64,000 nt of DNA from Rhodamnia argentea (Eukaryota > Streptophyta > Magnoliopsida > Myrtales > Myrtaceae): positions 21,221,015-21,285,014 of the forward strand of contig NC_063157.1 of the NCBI RefSeq assembly GCF_020921035.1, written 5' to 3'. The translations under genes were made by a program, and so were the position numbers. Positions within the stretch are counted from its first letter, which is position 1; the number at the start of each line of letters is the position of its first letter. Below the pieces are notes generated by a model. It was not told where the DNA came from and made no database searches. It was given only the letters and a program-made list of their open reading frames with translations. Positions 28,093-41,815 of this stretch are shown in pieces.

Positions 28093-29771
28093 ATGGGGAG
28101 AAAGAAGCAAGCTCGGCCGCGTAGGTCGGGTGGGATAATTATAGGAAGTAATGGGCAAGACAACACTAAAGCAGATTGTGCTGAGGAAAATGTTGTACCA
28201 AATCAGAAGGTACAGAAGGACGGATTGGATATGAGTGATCCACCCTTTTTTGTAGATGTTGAACGCGCTTGTTGGGCATTGGATGAGCATTTTGATATAT
28301 CTGAACTTGTATTGACCGACTTGAACATACGAGGGGGATTTTCAGGTTTTAGAGTAGAAGATGGATTTTATCAGAGTTCAGATTACTCCTTTAGGTTCAG
28401 GGTGTACAACGTGAATGAGTTTGTGGCTCGAATTAAACTGGGTCATTGGCCTCTATTATCTTCTAAAGATGTACATTTGGAGTTGGTCGAGAAGTGCTCG
28501 GCTGAGAAGAATCAAAAGGTGGTTTTGTCGGGTTCTTTTGATGGACCAAACGAGGGAGTTTCTGGTCTTGTTCACTTGGCTAGTCTGAAGTTTATTTCAG
28601 TTAGGCCACTTGAGGGGATTGCTTTTTCAGAGGACATGACGACTGTAAGGGTAAGGGTGGAAATTCTCAAGAGCGCCTTCGACGCTTGTGAGTCACTTCA
28701 GGATAATACGAGGCAATTGTGGAAAAAGAGCATGATCAATGTCATGGCTTGGTTGCGACCAGAGGTTATGACTTCAGAGGCCAGGTATGGAATTTGTCAA
28801 TCTGAAACAGTGGGAAATGATTTGCATCCAGATGAAAGGGATAGCGCCACAGTAAACCGGAAAGATGTAAAGTTTGACGTCAGTGGATTTTATGAGGCCA
28901 TCAAGCCGTCAAAGTAAGTATAGCCGTGAATTCTTATTTGAGTTCTTTGAGATATCTCCTCATATGGTCTTTGTTGCTTGCTTCTTTGCTGTACAGAGCG
29001 GATCCAATGCTCGGTGATAAGATTCCCAACTTACTTCCTAAGCTTAGGCCATATCAACGTCGCGCTGCGTACTGGATGGTGCAGAGAGAGAAAGGCGCTT
29101 TAGGAAGTTCTGACACCCAGGGAACAAGTCAGTTAGTTTCTCCTCTATGTATGACTGTGGGTTTTGTTGACTCCGGTTTAAAAATGTTCTACAATCCATT
29201 CAGGTGCAGTTTCTCTATTCTTTCGTTGTACTTCTTAAATTTGTCAAAGAATTAAGAAGCTCATGACATAAATTTAAATTCCAGCGTGATTATGGGTAAA
29301 ATGGTTGAGTGTGGCTGAGTGTGGGTGGCATATCTCCATTTTTGAGCACATGATTTCTACATCCTGTAACCTTCACCCTCCCAGTTAAGTCCATCAGCTT
29401 AGTTGCAATGTTTACCCAACATCAAATGTAAGACATGGCATAGTTGTATGCCATAGACAACAGGGAGCAGGAATACAGTAAAAGGATTGACATGGAGGAT
29501 AATTGGAACAAGGGCTAACAAGATCCTAAACTTCGACTTGACATCTAATACCTGATATCGGATCGTTTGTTCTCAAAGTCTGTTGGCGAACTTGATTAGA
29601 TTACATCTTGCAACCATTTTCACGTAAATGGACTCACGATGATGGTAGTGGTTGGTTAATTGTTAATGTGGATAGAAATTAAATATGCTGCTGTTCGGTG
29701 CAACTTTACTTCCGGCTGTTACATGGGATGCTTTCCTCCACAGAATAGTTTCTGCTTCTGCCTTGCTTGAA

Positions 29772-29821
<50 letters not shown>

Positions 29822-32800
29822 TTATGATGATCAGCAACCTCAACATAAGGGTCATAAGACATTCACTTTGATAGCATCATTTGTCAGCTTTTTATGCCTT
29901 AGCTGAGCCAATTTTGTACCTGCATTATTATGATATGTTATAATTTTGCTTGGAAATGTTTGTTTTTCATTTCATGTTTTCCAGTGGTAATGTGGCAATG
30001 CACCCAGAAGTTTTTTCTGAACATGTATCTGGTGGTATCCTTGCTGGTGAGTCCAAAAGATATTTTGAGCTTAATCTTTTTTATTTCTATGCTAATATGA
30101 TCCTTAATGCTATTACTGCTGGAACTATTCACACCATAATGATCGATAATTCCAAACAGATGAGATGGGTTTAGGAAAGACTGTTGAGCTGCTAGCTTGC
30201 ATCCTTTCCCACCGTTGGTCAGCATCTGAGAGTGGACCATGCATCGATGCGGAATCACAATTGAGAGGAGAGAGTCAAATTCATATTAAAAGATTAAAAA
30301 GGGAACGGGTTGAGTGCATTTGCGGAGCTGTGACTGAAAGTTTCCGGTACACAGGACTGTGGGTTCAATGTGACGTCTGTGATGCATGGCAACATTCCGA
30401 TTGTGTTGGTTATTCAGCTAGAGGGAAAAAGGTGAAGGATGGTAGTGGACAACAGCAAAGAGAGAAGAACGTCGAGAAGTTCAGAAGAAAGAAAAACGTT
30501 CCCACTATTGTAGAGAGGGAGGGAAAATATGTCTGTCAATTATGCTTGGAATTGATGAGCGCTACTGAATCTCCTGTTCCAAGTGGGGCAACTCTAATTG
30601 TGTGTCCGGCTCCTATATTGCACCAATGGCAAACTGAAATTATAAGGTATAGAAGCTAATATTTTGATGTTATTGTCCATTTCCTTTCCAGAACTTTAGA
30701 TTTAGCATCATGTGTGAGCTGTATATTTCTATGTGTTATGGCTAGTGAGATTAATCTAGAGAGGTTGAATGGTTATAAAGTGAAATCTGATAAATTTTCG
30801 AGGAATAAATAGAATCAAATTGATATATGCAGGAACAGTTTGATATATGCATGAACCAGCTGCTCATATCAAGTGCAGTGCTTCTACAAACAGTTAATTA
30901 AATAAGCAGAGAAATAGAGGTAGATGCATGTAGATTTATAGTGCTTCGGCTTAGATCATGCCTACATCCACTCTCCCGGACTAACGGCAATCAACAGGCT
31001 GAATTTCGCTAGTAATTCTTTGAGACACTACAATTGTAGCTTCCACTGCTTCTACCCAAAACTGGTAGATCACACTACCAAAACTCACACGCTACTGCAA
31101 CACTTGCACGCTTCTCAAAAGAAATGACAATAAGTGTATCACACTCAGTAACTGAACTTTTCACTCAACAAATGTATCAAGAAGCAAAGCTCTCTTGGTT
31201 TCTCGGTTTTTTGCAATTCATCAGCTATATATATATATTGGCGTGTATTGATCTTCTTATCTAGTTGTCAATCCTCAAGTTGACCGTTGAATGGTCTTCG
31301 AGACACTTGATTTTGACATTATAGATATGCCACAAAATCGCTAGAGATTTGGCTGCCTATTTAATAAAATATTTAATTAATCTTGTAGCTTCCCCGAATG
31401 GAGTTGCGTATATTAGGAAATACTCCTTGTCTACGGATATAATTGATTATTGATTGGATTTTCCTTAGAGCAAATAATTCCGCAATTCCAGACCTGTGAT
31501 TACCTGTCAAATTTCTTTAGACATGAATTCATGGTCAAAAGAATGTCTGGGTCTTCAATTATCCAGCACGTGACAAGCACTTTCTTCTCAATTGTCAGCA
31601 ATATGTGAATCTACCCAAGCTCCTCGCTGGTGATCAACTTATGTATTGCTTTCTATCAATTATCCTAAGTACATTAGTGATTAGGGCTTCATAAACCTGT
31701 TTACCTATTGGTACCTCCAAGTCATCATGAACTTCCATTCTACTCAACTTGTTCACCCCTTAAGGTCTCTCTGGTCTTTTCAAGGCCTTTCACTTAGCAC
31801 TTTGGATTACTTCAATGGTGATAAAGCATTGCTCAATTTGAGGTCACCTGAATCGAAACACTATCTGCATTTATCAAGACATAAATAGCAAAAGATGGTT
31901 TTGTCAATGTCAAAATATCTTAAGAGGTTTTCTCAACATTATGTGCTTTCAGTAGTTGCCTATAGTGAATATTGACAAAGTTCGTTTGATGAGATTGATG
32001 GGTGGCCTGATCTTGAAAGCATACTATCATCTTTAGTAGTTTTGGGCTTCTAGATGTTTTTTTATGTTCAATGCATTTTGGTTCTGAATTTTATTATTAA
32101 ATAGTTATCAAGTAAAATTTCCATGTTAATGAGATGCTTCAGTTGTTGCATTTCTGGTGCATTGAACTTAAATTTCAGATTTTATGTGTGCCTTTGCTCC
32201 CCCTTGTAGGCACACAAATACTGATTCTGTGAAAATGCTGGTTTATGAAGGAGTGAAAAACACATCCTTTTCCGAAGAACCAGCAGTTGAAGTCGATGAA
32301 CTTGTTTCCTATGACATTGTACTGACAACATATGATGTTCTGAAAGAGGACCTGTCACATGACTCAGATAGGCATGAAGGGGATCGCCGCTTCATGAGAT
32401 ACCACAAGAGGTTCCATCAAAGCTCCATATTCATGATTTTCACATTTGTCCTTTACTAAGAACACAAGGCCCCCAGCCTAAACGAAAGGAAAAATTAAGA
32501 AGATTTATCATCAGTAACTTACCAGAACAATTTCTTAGATGCCCTGATGGTGGAGTGTAATGCTGGTTAAGATATGTTTACTACTTGCTTATAGGTATCC
32601 TGTTATTCCGACTCCACTCACTAGAATCTTCTGGTGGAGGTTATGTTTGGATGAGGCTCAAATGGTGGAGAGTAATGCTGCTGCTGCAACAGAAATGGCA
32701 TTACGATTACATTCTAAATATCGTTGGTGTATTACTGGCACTCCCATTCAGCGTAGACTGGATGATTTATATGGGCTCTTGAAGTTCCTTAAACTAAGTC

Positions 32801-35800
32801 CTTTTGATGTCCCTAGATGGTGGAATGAAGTTGTACGAGATCCATACGAGGTATGAAGTTCTTTATGATTTTCTTATGTGGAATAAGCTCTCATATTAGA
32901 CTTGCTTCCATTGGTACTTCAATATGAGAACACTCTTTTTTGCCCTTTGGCTGCAGAGGAGAGATGCGAGAGCTATGGAATTTACCCACAATTTGTTCAA
33001 GCAAATTATGTGGCGTTCTTCAAAAAGACATGTTGCTGATGAATTACATCTCCCACCTCAGGAAGAGTGTCTTTCATGGCTTTCTTTCTCAGCTATCGAG
33101 GAACACTTCTATCAGAGGCAGCATGAAACTTGTGTGGATTATGCTCGTGAACTTATTGAGAGTTTAAAGGCGGATATTCTCAAAAGAGAAGCTACAGGTT
33201 GTGCATCTTCTCTGATGGTTCATTTTGTGAGACTTTGAGATGGAATGTGACAACTCACACCTGCGTTTTTAGGTAGTGCATCTTCTGCACCATCTGATTG
33301 TATAATCACTCATGTGGAGGCTGCGAAGCTGCTGAACTCACTACTGAAGCTTCGCCAAGCATGCTGTCATCCTCAAGTAGGAAGTTCTGGACTTCGCTCT
33401 CTACAAAAGTCGCCCATGAGCATGGAAGAGGTCTTAACGGTATGTTTGCTTTTTAGCTTGATTGATAGATTATGCATGGGTCTTAAAGCGCTGAGGAGGC
33501 AAGTCCAAGAAGTATAAGATCAGTGATTGCTAACTTCTAGAGGAACTTTTTCCCAGGTTCTCATTGGTAAGACAAAGATAGAGGGAGAGGAAGCCCTGAG
33601 GAGGTCAGTTGTTGCTTTGAATGGGCTTGCTGGTATAGCCATCATAGAGGACAATCCTTCTCATGCTGTGTCCTTGTACAAAGAGGCCTTGGATTTAGCT
33701 ATGGAGCACTCAGAAGATTTCAGCTTGGATCCTTTGTTGAATATTCACATTCATCACAATCTTTCTGAGATACTTTTCAAGTCTTCGAATGGCTCACTGC
33801 AACTCCAGTTAAATGATGGACTAATTTTCGGAATCCCTGGGAACAAGGCCTCAAAGAGACCTTATTTTGGAGAATGCGATGATGAATATGCCACAAAGCG
33901 GCAAAAATTGAATGGAATCAAAGATGATAGTTCTGTTTCAAACACTCCAAAGGCACCTACTTTCACTTCTGACGTGTCAGTGGATGCCTCAAATGAAACA
34001 AATGAGTGCAATGCGAAGCCCTCTTTTGCGTCTAATTCTTTTAGTTATGATTATCTGGAAACAGTTTGCGAGACCTTCAAGCAAAAATTCCTGTCTATTT
34101 TCAATTCAAAGTTGATCGTTGCTCAACTGGACTTCAGAAAATCGTATGAGCAGGTTTGTTTTGTGTATGATCCTCTGTACTAGTGAAAGTTCATTCCATG
34201 CTAAATTAAGTTGATGTTTGTCTAAGTGGTTTAGGAGTTCTATAATTGAGCAAATTAGCCATATCATTCCTGTCTAAAATGTGTCAAACCTATTAGTAGT
34301 TAGAGCATTCAGGGATAAATTACTGGTTGATCTGTACCTTGGATCCATTTCATGACTGTTCAAGCCTCTAAGACAAATGATAGCCTAACATAGAACTAGA
34401 GCTTCGTTCTCTAGTTCTCTGCATCTACGATAACAAACGTGCTTGTGCTCTTAAGTTACTTGTCCTCTGAATTTAAATCCATTTTATATGGAGGCTCATC
34501 TTACTCACAAGAAGGATTAAGGAATAACTAACGGTTAATGGACACTAAGCTTTTAGGTCAAAACGGTCACCTAACAAGTAGCTTCCCTGTCTGCTTTCTC
34601 CAATCAAAGCAGAATACCTTTCACTTCTTCAGCGATTAGTATGTGTTTGCATTGCTTGATTAACAATATGTCCTTAATGACTGTCTGTAGGCAGCATGCA
34701 GTATCTAGCTTGTAAGGCTTTTATTTCCAGTTTTCTCCAATGTAATCATTGTTGTGCTTTTTATTTGCCTAGTTTCCTGGTTGACAACTGGTTGTCTAAT
34801 ACTACTTTTTGTGTCTTGAAGGTCTGCGATGCGTTTAATGAAGTGAAAAATCAACGTTCAGTTTGGTGGTTGGAGGTTCTTCATCATATCGAACAGAGTA
34901 CGGATTCCACGGGTGAGTTAATAAGAAAGATTGGTGAAGCTGTCCTGGGATCTACTAACAATTCAAGGTCATCTAAAATTGGCTCTGGGTGAGTCCTTTT
35001 GTTATTTTCTGCATCTTGTTCTTCTTCTAGTGCAAAAATGGCTCTTGGTGAGTCCTGTTATTTAAATATGAATGTTATACTTCTTGTAATACAAAAAGAA
35101 GAAATCCCCTCTGTTTCCTTTCCATATGCTATGATAATGCATATTCTTGCTTCCATGAAAAATTGTCTTTACTTTTGGCTCTGCCTTACATTGAAACTTA
35201 CCTGCCATTCTCCTTTGAAGTAAATTTTGAAAACCGTTTGGGAAATGATTCTTTTAGCCCCTAAGAGCGTGCAAGATCCTCCTCACATGCAATCTCTAAG
35301 CTGTGAAATGGAACTAAGTTGTGTCCGGTTTTGTTGTGTTAATCCCATATATGTGCAGATGATAAGCAGAGAGGAAAATGATTTTCTTTTGGTTTTTCAC
35401 CTTTATGTTTTTGGGGGTTTTGGGTTTGTTTGTTTGTTTGTTTTTTTTTTTTTTTTTGGGGGGGGATGGAAGTAGTTAAATTTCTTTGCTTGTCAATTCC
35501 TTCCTTGTTAAATTATTTATTTTCTAATTGTTCGCAAAAATTGGTAGCTAATCATGGTTTTGTGACATGGGCATCAAGTAAATAGCTGCTACTTTTTAAT
35601 TGCATAAGTTTGGGGGGGGTGTGGTGCTACATCTGTTCCCAATGGTTAATGACTGACTGTCACATACTTATACTGCTTCTTGCCCATCCATATAGTTTGA
35701 ATCATGTACATGGCTTGGTTGTATTTTTTTAGAGAGCAACTTTTTGAAAGATATACTTGTTTATGGTACAAATAAATTTTGACATCTACTCATCGTAACA

Positions 35801-38800
35801 GCTAGCACTCTGCTTATATCTTGATCCAGCTTTCGGAGCATCCACGGTCTAAAGTACTATATCCAGACTGGTCTTGATTCCCTGGAAGTGTCTAGGAGAG
35901 CTGTGCTTGATAGACTGTTAGAGATTGATGAGACAATGGACAAACCGAGGGATGAGGACATAGAGAGAGTAGGACATTGCCAAAACTGCCAGCCTAATGG
36001 TAATGGTCCTGTATGCATTCTCTGCGAACTAGATGAACTATTCCAGGTTCGCTACTGCTTGTTGTAGTTAAGATTAATAAATTACACCCTGAGATGTAGT
36101 ACAGCTCTCTTAATCTTTTCCGTTTGCAGATATATGAGGCTCGCCTCTTTCGCCTTAGCAATGCACGTGGAGGCATAATTATGTCTGCTGAGGAGGCATT
36201 AGATCTGCAGAAGAAGAAATCTGCGCTTAACCAGTTCTATAGGACTTTGTCACAAGCAAATAAAAATTCATCATCTACGTCAAGGGATGAGGATATCACT
36301 GGCAAGAGAGATACTGGCGAGAAAGTAGTGGTCAGTGATATATTCATCTCTTTAACCTTTTTATTGAAATTATGCTTGTTAGTCCATTTTCTTTGGTTCT
36401 TATCAGATTGTGCTGCTTAGCTTCTTGGACACTGCCTCAGTATTTTGAGTTTAGAATTGAACTTGGGCTTCTCATTATAGTATGTGGCGAACCAAACATC
36501 AACTGTCAAATGTACATTCTTTGTGAAGGAAAAAGCGTATTTTCTTCAAGTAATTTGGTTGCGGTTTAACTTATCTTAATTTGATTTTATTTCTTGAGCG
36601 TGATAGTGCTAGTTGTTGCAGATTCTAGTTGTAGTTTCAGCTTGGGATTCTAGATATCTGTTAAACTACTTTTGAATGATGGAAGTTAAGAATCTTATGT
36701 AAATGATTGTGGGTTCATAGGTTTCTAAGTCTCCCTCTGAGTTGGAGGTTGTGCTTGGAGTCATACGGGGCTACAGCAAAGTGCATTTGGGGAAAGAGGG
36801 TAAATCAGCAGCCACCAAGCAACTACGTCTTCTAGAGGTATTCCACTCTCGTCTTTCTTGATTTGATTTGGGCCAAGGGATTGGAAATGTGTTGGCTTAG
36901 AAATGCTTCAACCACATTATTTTTTTACAATAATATTAGGTTATACATGTTAATCTGGGGGGTAAATAGATCTAAGGCGTATTGATTTTAATTATGTCCA
37001 GAAACCCCACTCGAACTTTGGATGCTCATTGCAGTTTAATTGATTCCTTGTGACACTCCACAGTTTTGTGGTACAGGACCCAAACAGATGCCTATTGGAT
37101 GATTTGACTGGGGAGTTTGGTCTTAGTTGTAGTTATAATCCTCTTCTTAGACCATTTTAGGAACTGTTGTCGTTATTGTGATATCCGGATTTCATTACTA
37201 TTTTCGAGTCTCCGACACTATTTCCTGTTTTACCGTGTATAGGACATGAGGAAGGAGTATGCCTCTGCGAGGTCTTTGTGCATTGCTCAAGCTCAAGTTT
37301 TGCGAGCTCATGATGAGATCAAGATGTCAACCTCAAGATTGCGCCTCAGAGAAGATGAGAATGATAAATCTCTTGATGCTCTAAGTGTGGAAGAATTACC
37401 TGCGAATAATGTTCATTACTCAAATGAGAAATTCATGTCTATGGCTTTGTTATTACGTATAAAAGGGAAACTTCGTTATTTGAAGGTATGCAAAAGATGC
37501 TTTGCTTGAAGTTGGCTGCACATGGTGACTCAATTTCAATTTAGTGAATAAATACGAGGGGTGGTCCCAAACCGTTTTAGTTTCCTTGCCTCGTTTATGG
37601 CCATACCCTGGTTTTACCCATTTCTTTCTTGTTTTTTAGCATGATTTTTTCTTTTCTAATTTGTCCATGTCAGGGTCTGGTGCAAGCAAAGCAGAAGGTT
37701 TCCATGGAGAGCACAGATAATTCCTTCTTAACTCAAGATACAGCTACCTGTCCGGTTTCTCCTATGGAACAGAGAAATGAACACTCAGTGAATGCTTGTC
37801 AGGAAGCCTGCCCAATTTGCCATGAAAAACTAAGCATTCAAAAGATGGTTTTTCAATGTGGACATGTCACTTGCTGTAAATGTGAGTACTCTCTCTCTCT
37901 CTCTCTCTCGAATCTTGTGGGTTCCAGATGGGGGCAAGCGTATGTAACGACTTGCATGCATTATAATTTTTGCTCTTTCGCCCATAACATGATGTTGCTG
38001 ATAGTTTGAGGTCAGATATTATCATTTTTCTGTATTACAAAAGATTATCCATCAATGATGCTAAGTTTCAAAAGATTCTATCATGTTTATGATCATAGAA
38101 AAGGCACCATCAATTTTGAGCACGTAGGTAATTTGTTGTTTTGAACTCTATGTTAGTTGATTCAAATATTGGGTATCAAAGCCTTTGGCTTAACTATTCC
38201 CACCCATATGTTGTATTAGGAAGCGCCTTGGCTTTTATGTTGAGATCTGAGTCAAGAACCAATGCTGTCACTCTGGTTACCTGTAGCTTACTTCTCTTTC
38301 AATTGTTTTATAATTTTATTGTGCACCGTTGATTGGTTTGCCTCTCACTGAATTCTCTATGTTGTGTCCCTATTTGCTTCATGAAGGCCTATTTGAATTG
38401 ACTGAACGCAAACAAGGTCAGGCTGGAGAGTCCCAGAGAAGATGGGTGATGTGCCCCATCTGTCGACAACATACGGAGTTTGAAAATATTGCTTATGCTG
38501 ACGATAGACAAAATAAATCACCTAATTCTTCTGGGCTGCATGAATCTCAAGATAGCAGAAATGAAGCTTCTATCACTGTCCAAGGGTCATATGGAACAAA
38601 GGTATAACCTGTCTGAAAATAATTGAAGACATCGGAGATGTCTGAATAGTCTGCGTGGAAGTATTTCCAAACTGATAACAAGTATGTTTCCTGAAAACAT
38701 CACTTTAGAATTAAGAAGGATATATCTGTACCCCTGTGGATGAAGCAAAACACGAGATGGAGCTCACTTCCAACCATTATTTTAACTCTTTACGGCATCT

Positions 38801-40544
38801 CACCAGACCTGAGCATTATCATTGCTTTGTTGAGAAACTTTGTGCGAAGTTTCACTTCTTTGAGGTCCTTCCTTTTTGTGTGGATTGGTCTAGGTGATTT
38901 TTAAATTACATGCTTTATTCTGGTGGGGTCACGAGGTTGGTGGGGGTGGATGCTTCATGGATTTGTATCAGAAGTATGCTCGATGCACTTTCTAGCAACC
39001 TTAAAGGGAGTAGCAGCCTCGTCAAAATAGCTGCAATTTTATTACACCGCTTAATCCACAAGAATACTAAATAATTTGACTTTAGTTGAATTAGAGGGTT
39101 TCTCTTTTGCCCATGAGTTTAATTAGAGGTTGATTCAGTATTTTTGTCATTACAATTTTTTCTTTGGAGTTACAATTAGTTACTTCTTGTCTGTGGGAGT
39201 CTTATTGAAGATTGAGGCAGTCACGAGGAGAATCTTGTGGATCAAGTCTACTGAGCCAAACTCAAAAGTTCTTGTTTTCTCTAGCTGGAAGGATGTTCTT
39301 GATGTGCTGGAACATGCGTTCAAAGCTAACGGTATCTCTTATGCACGGATGAAAGGAGGGAGGTAATTAGGACAAGGAATGACATCTTCCCTTCTATATA
39401 TGGACATTTACTCTCTTCATTTTTATTGAGTAATTATTTGTTATGGACTTGCACCAAAAGAAACCGAGTTTTGTCAGTCGCAGGAAAAACCACAGGTTAC
39501 TTGTTTTATTAGGTTACTGATTAGACTCGATATGCACTGATGGAATCGAGATGCTGATACCATAATGATACTGGAAACAGGAAAGCGCACACGGCGGTCG
39601 GCCATTTCAGAGGACAAAACATGAGTGTAAAAGTAAATAAAAGGGAGCATTGCGAAGATATTCAGGTGTTGCTGCTCTTAGTCCAGCATGGGGCCAATGG
39701 GCTCAATCTCTTAGAAGCAAGGCACGTGATTTTGGTGGAACCACTGCTTAACCCTGCTGCGGAGGCACAGGCAATCAGCCGAGTGCATCGGATTGGGCAA
39801 GAAAATAAGACGCTAGTTCACCGTTTCATAGTAAGTTCATCTGATGACTTCTTATGCAATCTTGTTTGGTGTGACAAAGTACTGCATATCTATCTTGCTG
39901 TGCTGATACCGTATCCCCCATAGTAAAAATTGAAATTGATCCAGTTTGGAGTTGATTTTACACAAAACCAAATATTGTTAGTTGGAGAACTCAAATGAAA
40001 CCGATATCGACTCAAAGAATGGGTAACCCTCAAATGAAGACAGATACCCTGGGTTGAACTACTTTTGTTCGAGTTAATTTATGACATATAACTCTAAATA
40101 GAACTCTCATGACTGAGGTGAAGTGTGAAGTATGTTGACCTTTCAGGGGATCTGATGATTTCTTTTTCTAATTCGTGTCTGTGTTTGTGTGTTTAGGGTG
40201 GGGTTATAACCCAGAACGATAGGATACGACTCCAGAACTGCACATCTTTCTTCAAAACTTAGTCAGGCTTTTCTTTGTTCCTTTAGGTGAAAGATAGTGT
40301 TGAAGAGAGCATCTATAAGCTGAACAAAAGCAGGAACGGCAGTTCATTCATAAGCGGGAATACCAAAAACCAGGACCAGCCTGTCTTGACACTTAAAGAT
40401 GTGGAATCCCTGTTTGCGGCATCGCCTGCCACCCCACTGCAGACTGATGAGAAGCCTATGGAAAGCCTAATGCATTTGCCACCTTCCATGGCCGCTGCTG
40501 TAGCAGCTGAGAGAAGACTCCAGGAACAGACAGCTATTTCGTGA
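28093..40544 (+). CDS. SHPRH: SHPRH-like SNF2 ATPase / PHD / RING E3 ubiquitin ligase (At2g40770-like)
   Basis: Nuclear SNF2-family ATPase with a built-in RING ubiquitin ligase. Animal SHPRH and yeast Rad5 relatives act in replication-stress tolerance and PCNA ubiquitination; the role here is inferred. Nineteen coding exons: 28093-28913, 28997-29203, 29985-30046, 30160-30646, 32210-32410, 32595-32850, 32957-33197, 33273-33439, 33557-34153, 34822-34988, 35830-36046, 36130-36330, 36721-36837, 37243-37485, 37674-37881, 38387-38601, 39211-39362, 39581-39830 and 40287-40544. They total 5,067 bases and encode 1,688 residues with no stop. Walker A DEMGLGKT is at about residue 364. A PHD finger (CICGA to YVCQLC) follows at about 415-510. 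Motif II is DEAQ (about 613) and motif III TGTPIQ. The RING (CPICHEKL, CGHVTCCKC, CPIC) is at about 1374-1423. The helicase C-lobe ends in SRVHRIGQ (about 1590). The start MGRKKQ matches the plant orthologue. Confidence 0.93.
29779..29819. repeat. (TC)20 microsatellite in SHPRH intron 2
   Basis: An uninterrupted TC dinucleotide run of about 20 units, inside the 781-bp second coding intron. It is likely length-variable. Confidence 0.9.
30647..32209 (+). other. Large SHPRH intron 4, possible old insertion
   Basis: This 1.56-kb intron is the longest of the gene. The part from about 30815 to 31900 is unlike the T-rich ends. It contains CTACATCCACTCTCC and a TATATATATATA run, and it reads like the remains of an inserted repeat. 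No long frame, LTR or terminal repeat was identified. The intron lies between the exon that ends in motif Ia/PHD sequence and the rest of the ATPase. Confidence 0.3.
37889..37909. repeat. (CT)n microsatellite after the RING-exon donor
   Basis: A CT run of about ten units starts eight bases inside intron 15, right after the GTGAGTA donor. Confidence 0.8.
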
Positions 40545-41386
40545 CGACAGATATTTCCAGCAACGACATTGACCATCACAATGCGCACTCCTGAAAATTC
40601 TCGGGTTTCATCACTGTTGGCAGTTAAAAAGCTGTTTGACAACCCGCTTCCCTTAATTTTGTAGGATATGTTACCTGTGCTCTTCATTCCATAAACCATA
40701 CTCACACCTTGTACATACCCTAATTTGCTAGCTTTCAGATGCCATTTTAGTGTCTGATCCGTGTAATCTAGTTAGGAAATTCATTTGTTATCAGTGGACA
40801 ACCGTGTCTAACTCATTCTTTTAGCAGTCTTGCTCGTGCAAGAATTCCTGAGTTTTAATTGGGCGAATCTTTTGCGTCAATTTTTGTTGTCTCTGAACTG
40901 CTGTCCAATTTTAAATAGAATAATTGATTTGACTTAAAGCGAGCAGCTCGGCGCTCTCTTAAGTTGCCGTGTGAGTTCTGCCTTCTCCACACAAAAGGAA
41001 AGAAGCAAATTGCAAAGCGATTGCAGAAAGCCGCCCTTTAAAATCATGCAACGAATCTTGTATGGCTCTGGTGCGAGCGAAAGACAAAGAATCAGTAAAA
41101 AGACTGCAACCACCAAAAATGCTCATTCCACGTCGCGTTTACGTAAGTGATGAGAACGATATCGACAGTGACCTCTTCGGACCAGACCAAAACTTTGAAT
41201 CGCGTGCCGTCTGCCACTGCTGCCAACTTTTCACTCATTAACTGCAGCGCCGACACGTGTACAACTGTGGAGGCCACAGTTTCAGGACACCTGAACTCTT
41301 ATATAAGTCTAGGAATCGCCATACGCTTGCCTCTCTATCTCAGAAGATAGCACTGCATCGTCTCTACTCGAATCGAGAAGTCAAAC
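40545..41386 (+). promoter_or_regulatory. SHPRH 3' UTR, then upstream region of the 142-residue gene with ACGT box and TATA
   Basis: A perfect palindromic ACACGTGT (G-box/ABRE-type ACGT core) lies at 41253-41260. A TATA-like TTATATAAGT at 41299-41308 is 78 bases before the ATG. A further ACGT core, CCACGTCG, is near 41128. The set suggests bZIP or bHLH control, for example by ABA or light; this is inference. Confidence 0.5.
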
Positions 41387-41815
41387 ATGGAGACCACTTT
41401 CTGGAATGCCCACGGGCGTGCCCTGGGTGGTTGTATCGTTTCCCACCAGAAAACCGATGTCCATGCTCGAAATCTGTCTGTTCCATCATCTGGGTCATTC
41501 CTGAAGCTCCATAAGAAGCAATGGAACGGGGCGGATATTGGGCTAGCGGCCCGGTGTGCAAGTTCGTCGCCAGGTCCTGGTCCCGTGGCGGAGCTGGTGG
41601 AAGAAAGGGAATGGAACGAGATGAGGAATTGGTCAGAGAAATGCAGGGTGCAAGGAGTGGCGGAGTTGTTGGAGTGTCTGGAGAGAGAGGCGATCATGGG
41701 AGATGACGAAGGGAAAGAGCCGACGGATTACAGCAGGAGGGCTCGAATCTTTGACAAGAGCTCCGAGGTTTTCCAGGCTCTCAAGGAACGTGAGACACAG
41801 ACAGCTTCTCACTAA
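41387..41815 (+). CDS. Conserved-looking small plant protein, function unknown
   Basis: A single-exon frame of 142 residues, closely preceded by a TATA box and an ACGT palindrome. I do not recognise the family with certainty. The N-terminal half is basic and low in acidic residues. The C-terminal half, from VAELVEEREW, is charged and likely helical (MRNWSEKCRVQGVAELLECL, then an acidic GDDEGKEPTDY and a basic SRRARIFDKSSEVFQALKE). The regular spacing of Leu/Val and the clean ending near an intergenic region support a real gene. The overlapping antisense frames have no such pattern. No membrane segment or signal peptide is obvious. The gene converges with TFIIS. Confidence 0.65.
   Translation: METTFWNAHGRALGGCIVSHQKTDVHARNLSVPSSGSFLKLHKKQWNGADIGLAARCASSSPGPGPVAELVEEREWNEMRNWSEKCRVQGVAELLECLEREAIMGDDEGKEPTDYSRRARIFDKSSEVFQALKERETQTASH

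Noticed and set aside
29823-29906. Possible box C/D snoRNA (ATGATGA ... CTGA) in SHPRH intron 2
   Set aside because: The flanks do not pair into a terminal stem and the spacing has no clear guide element; the boxes are common by chance.
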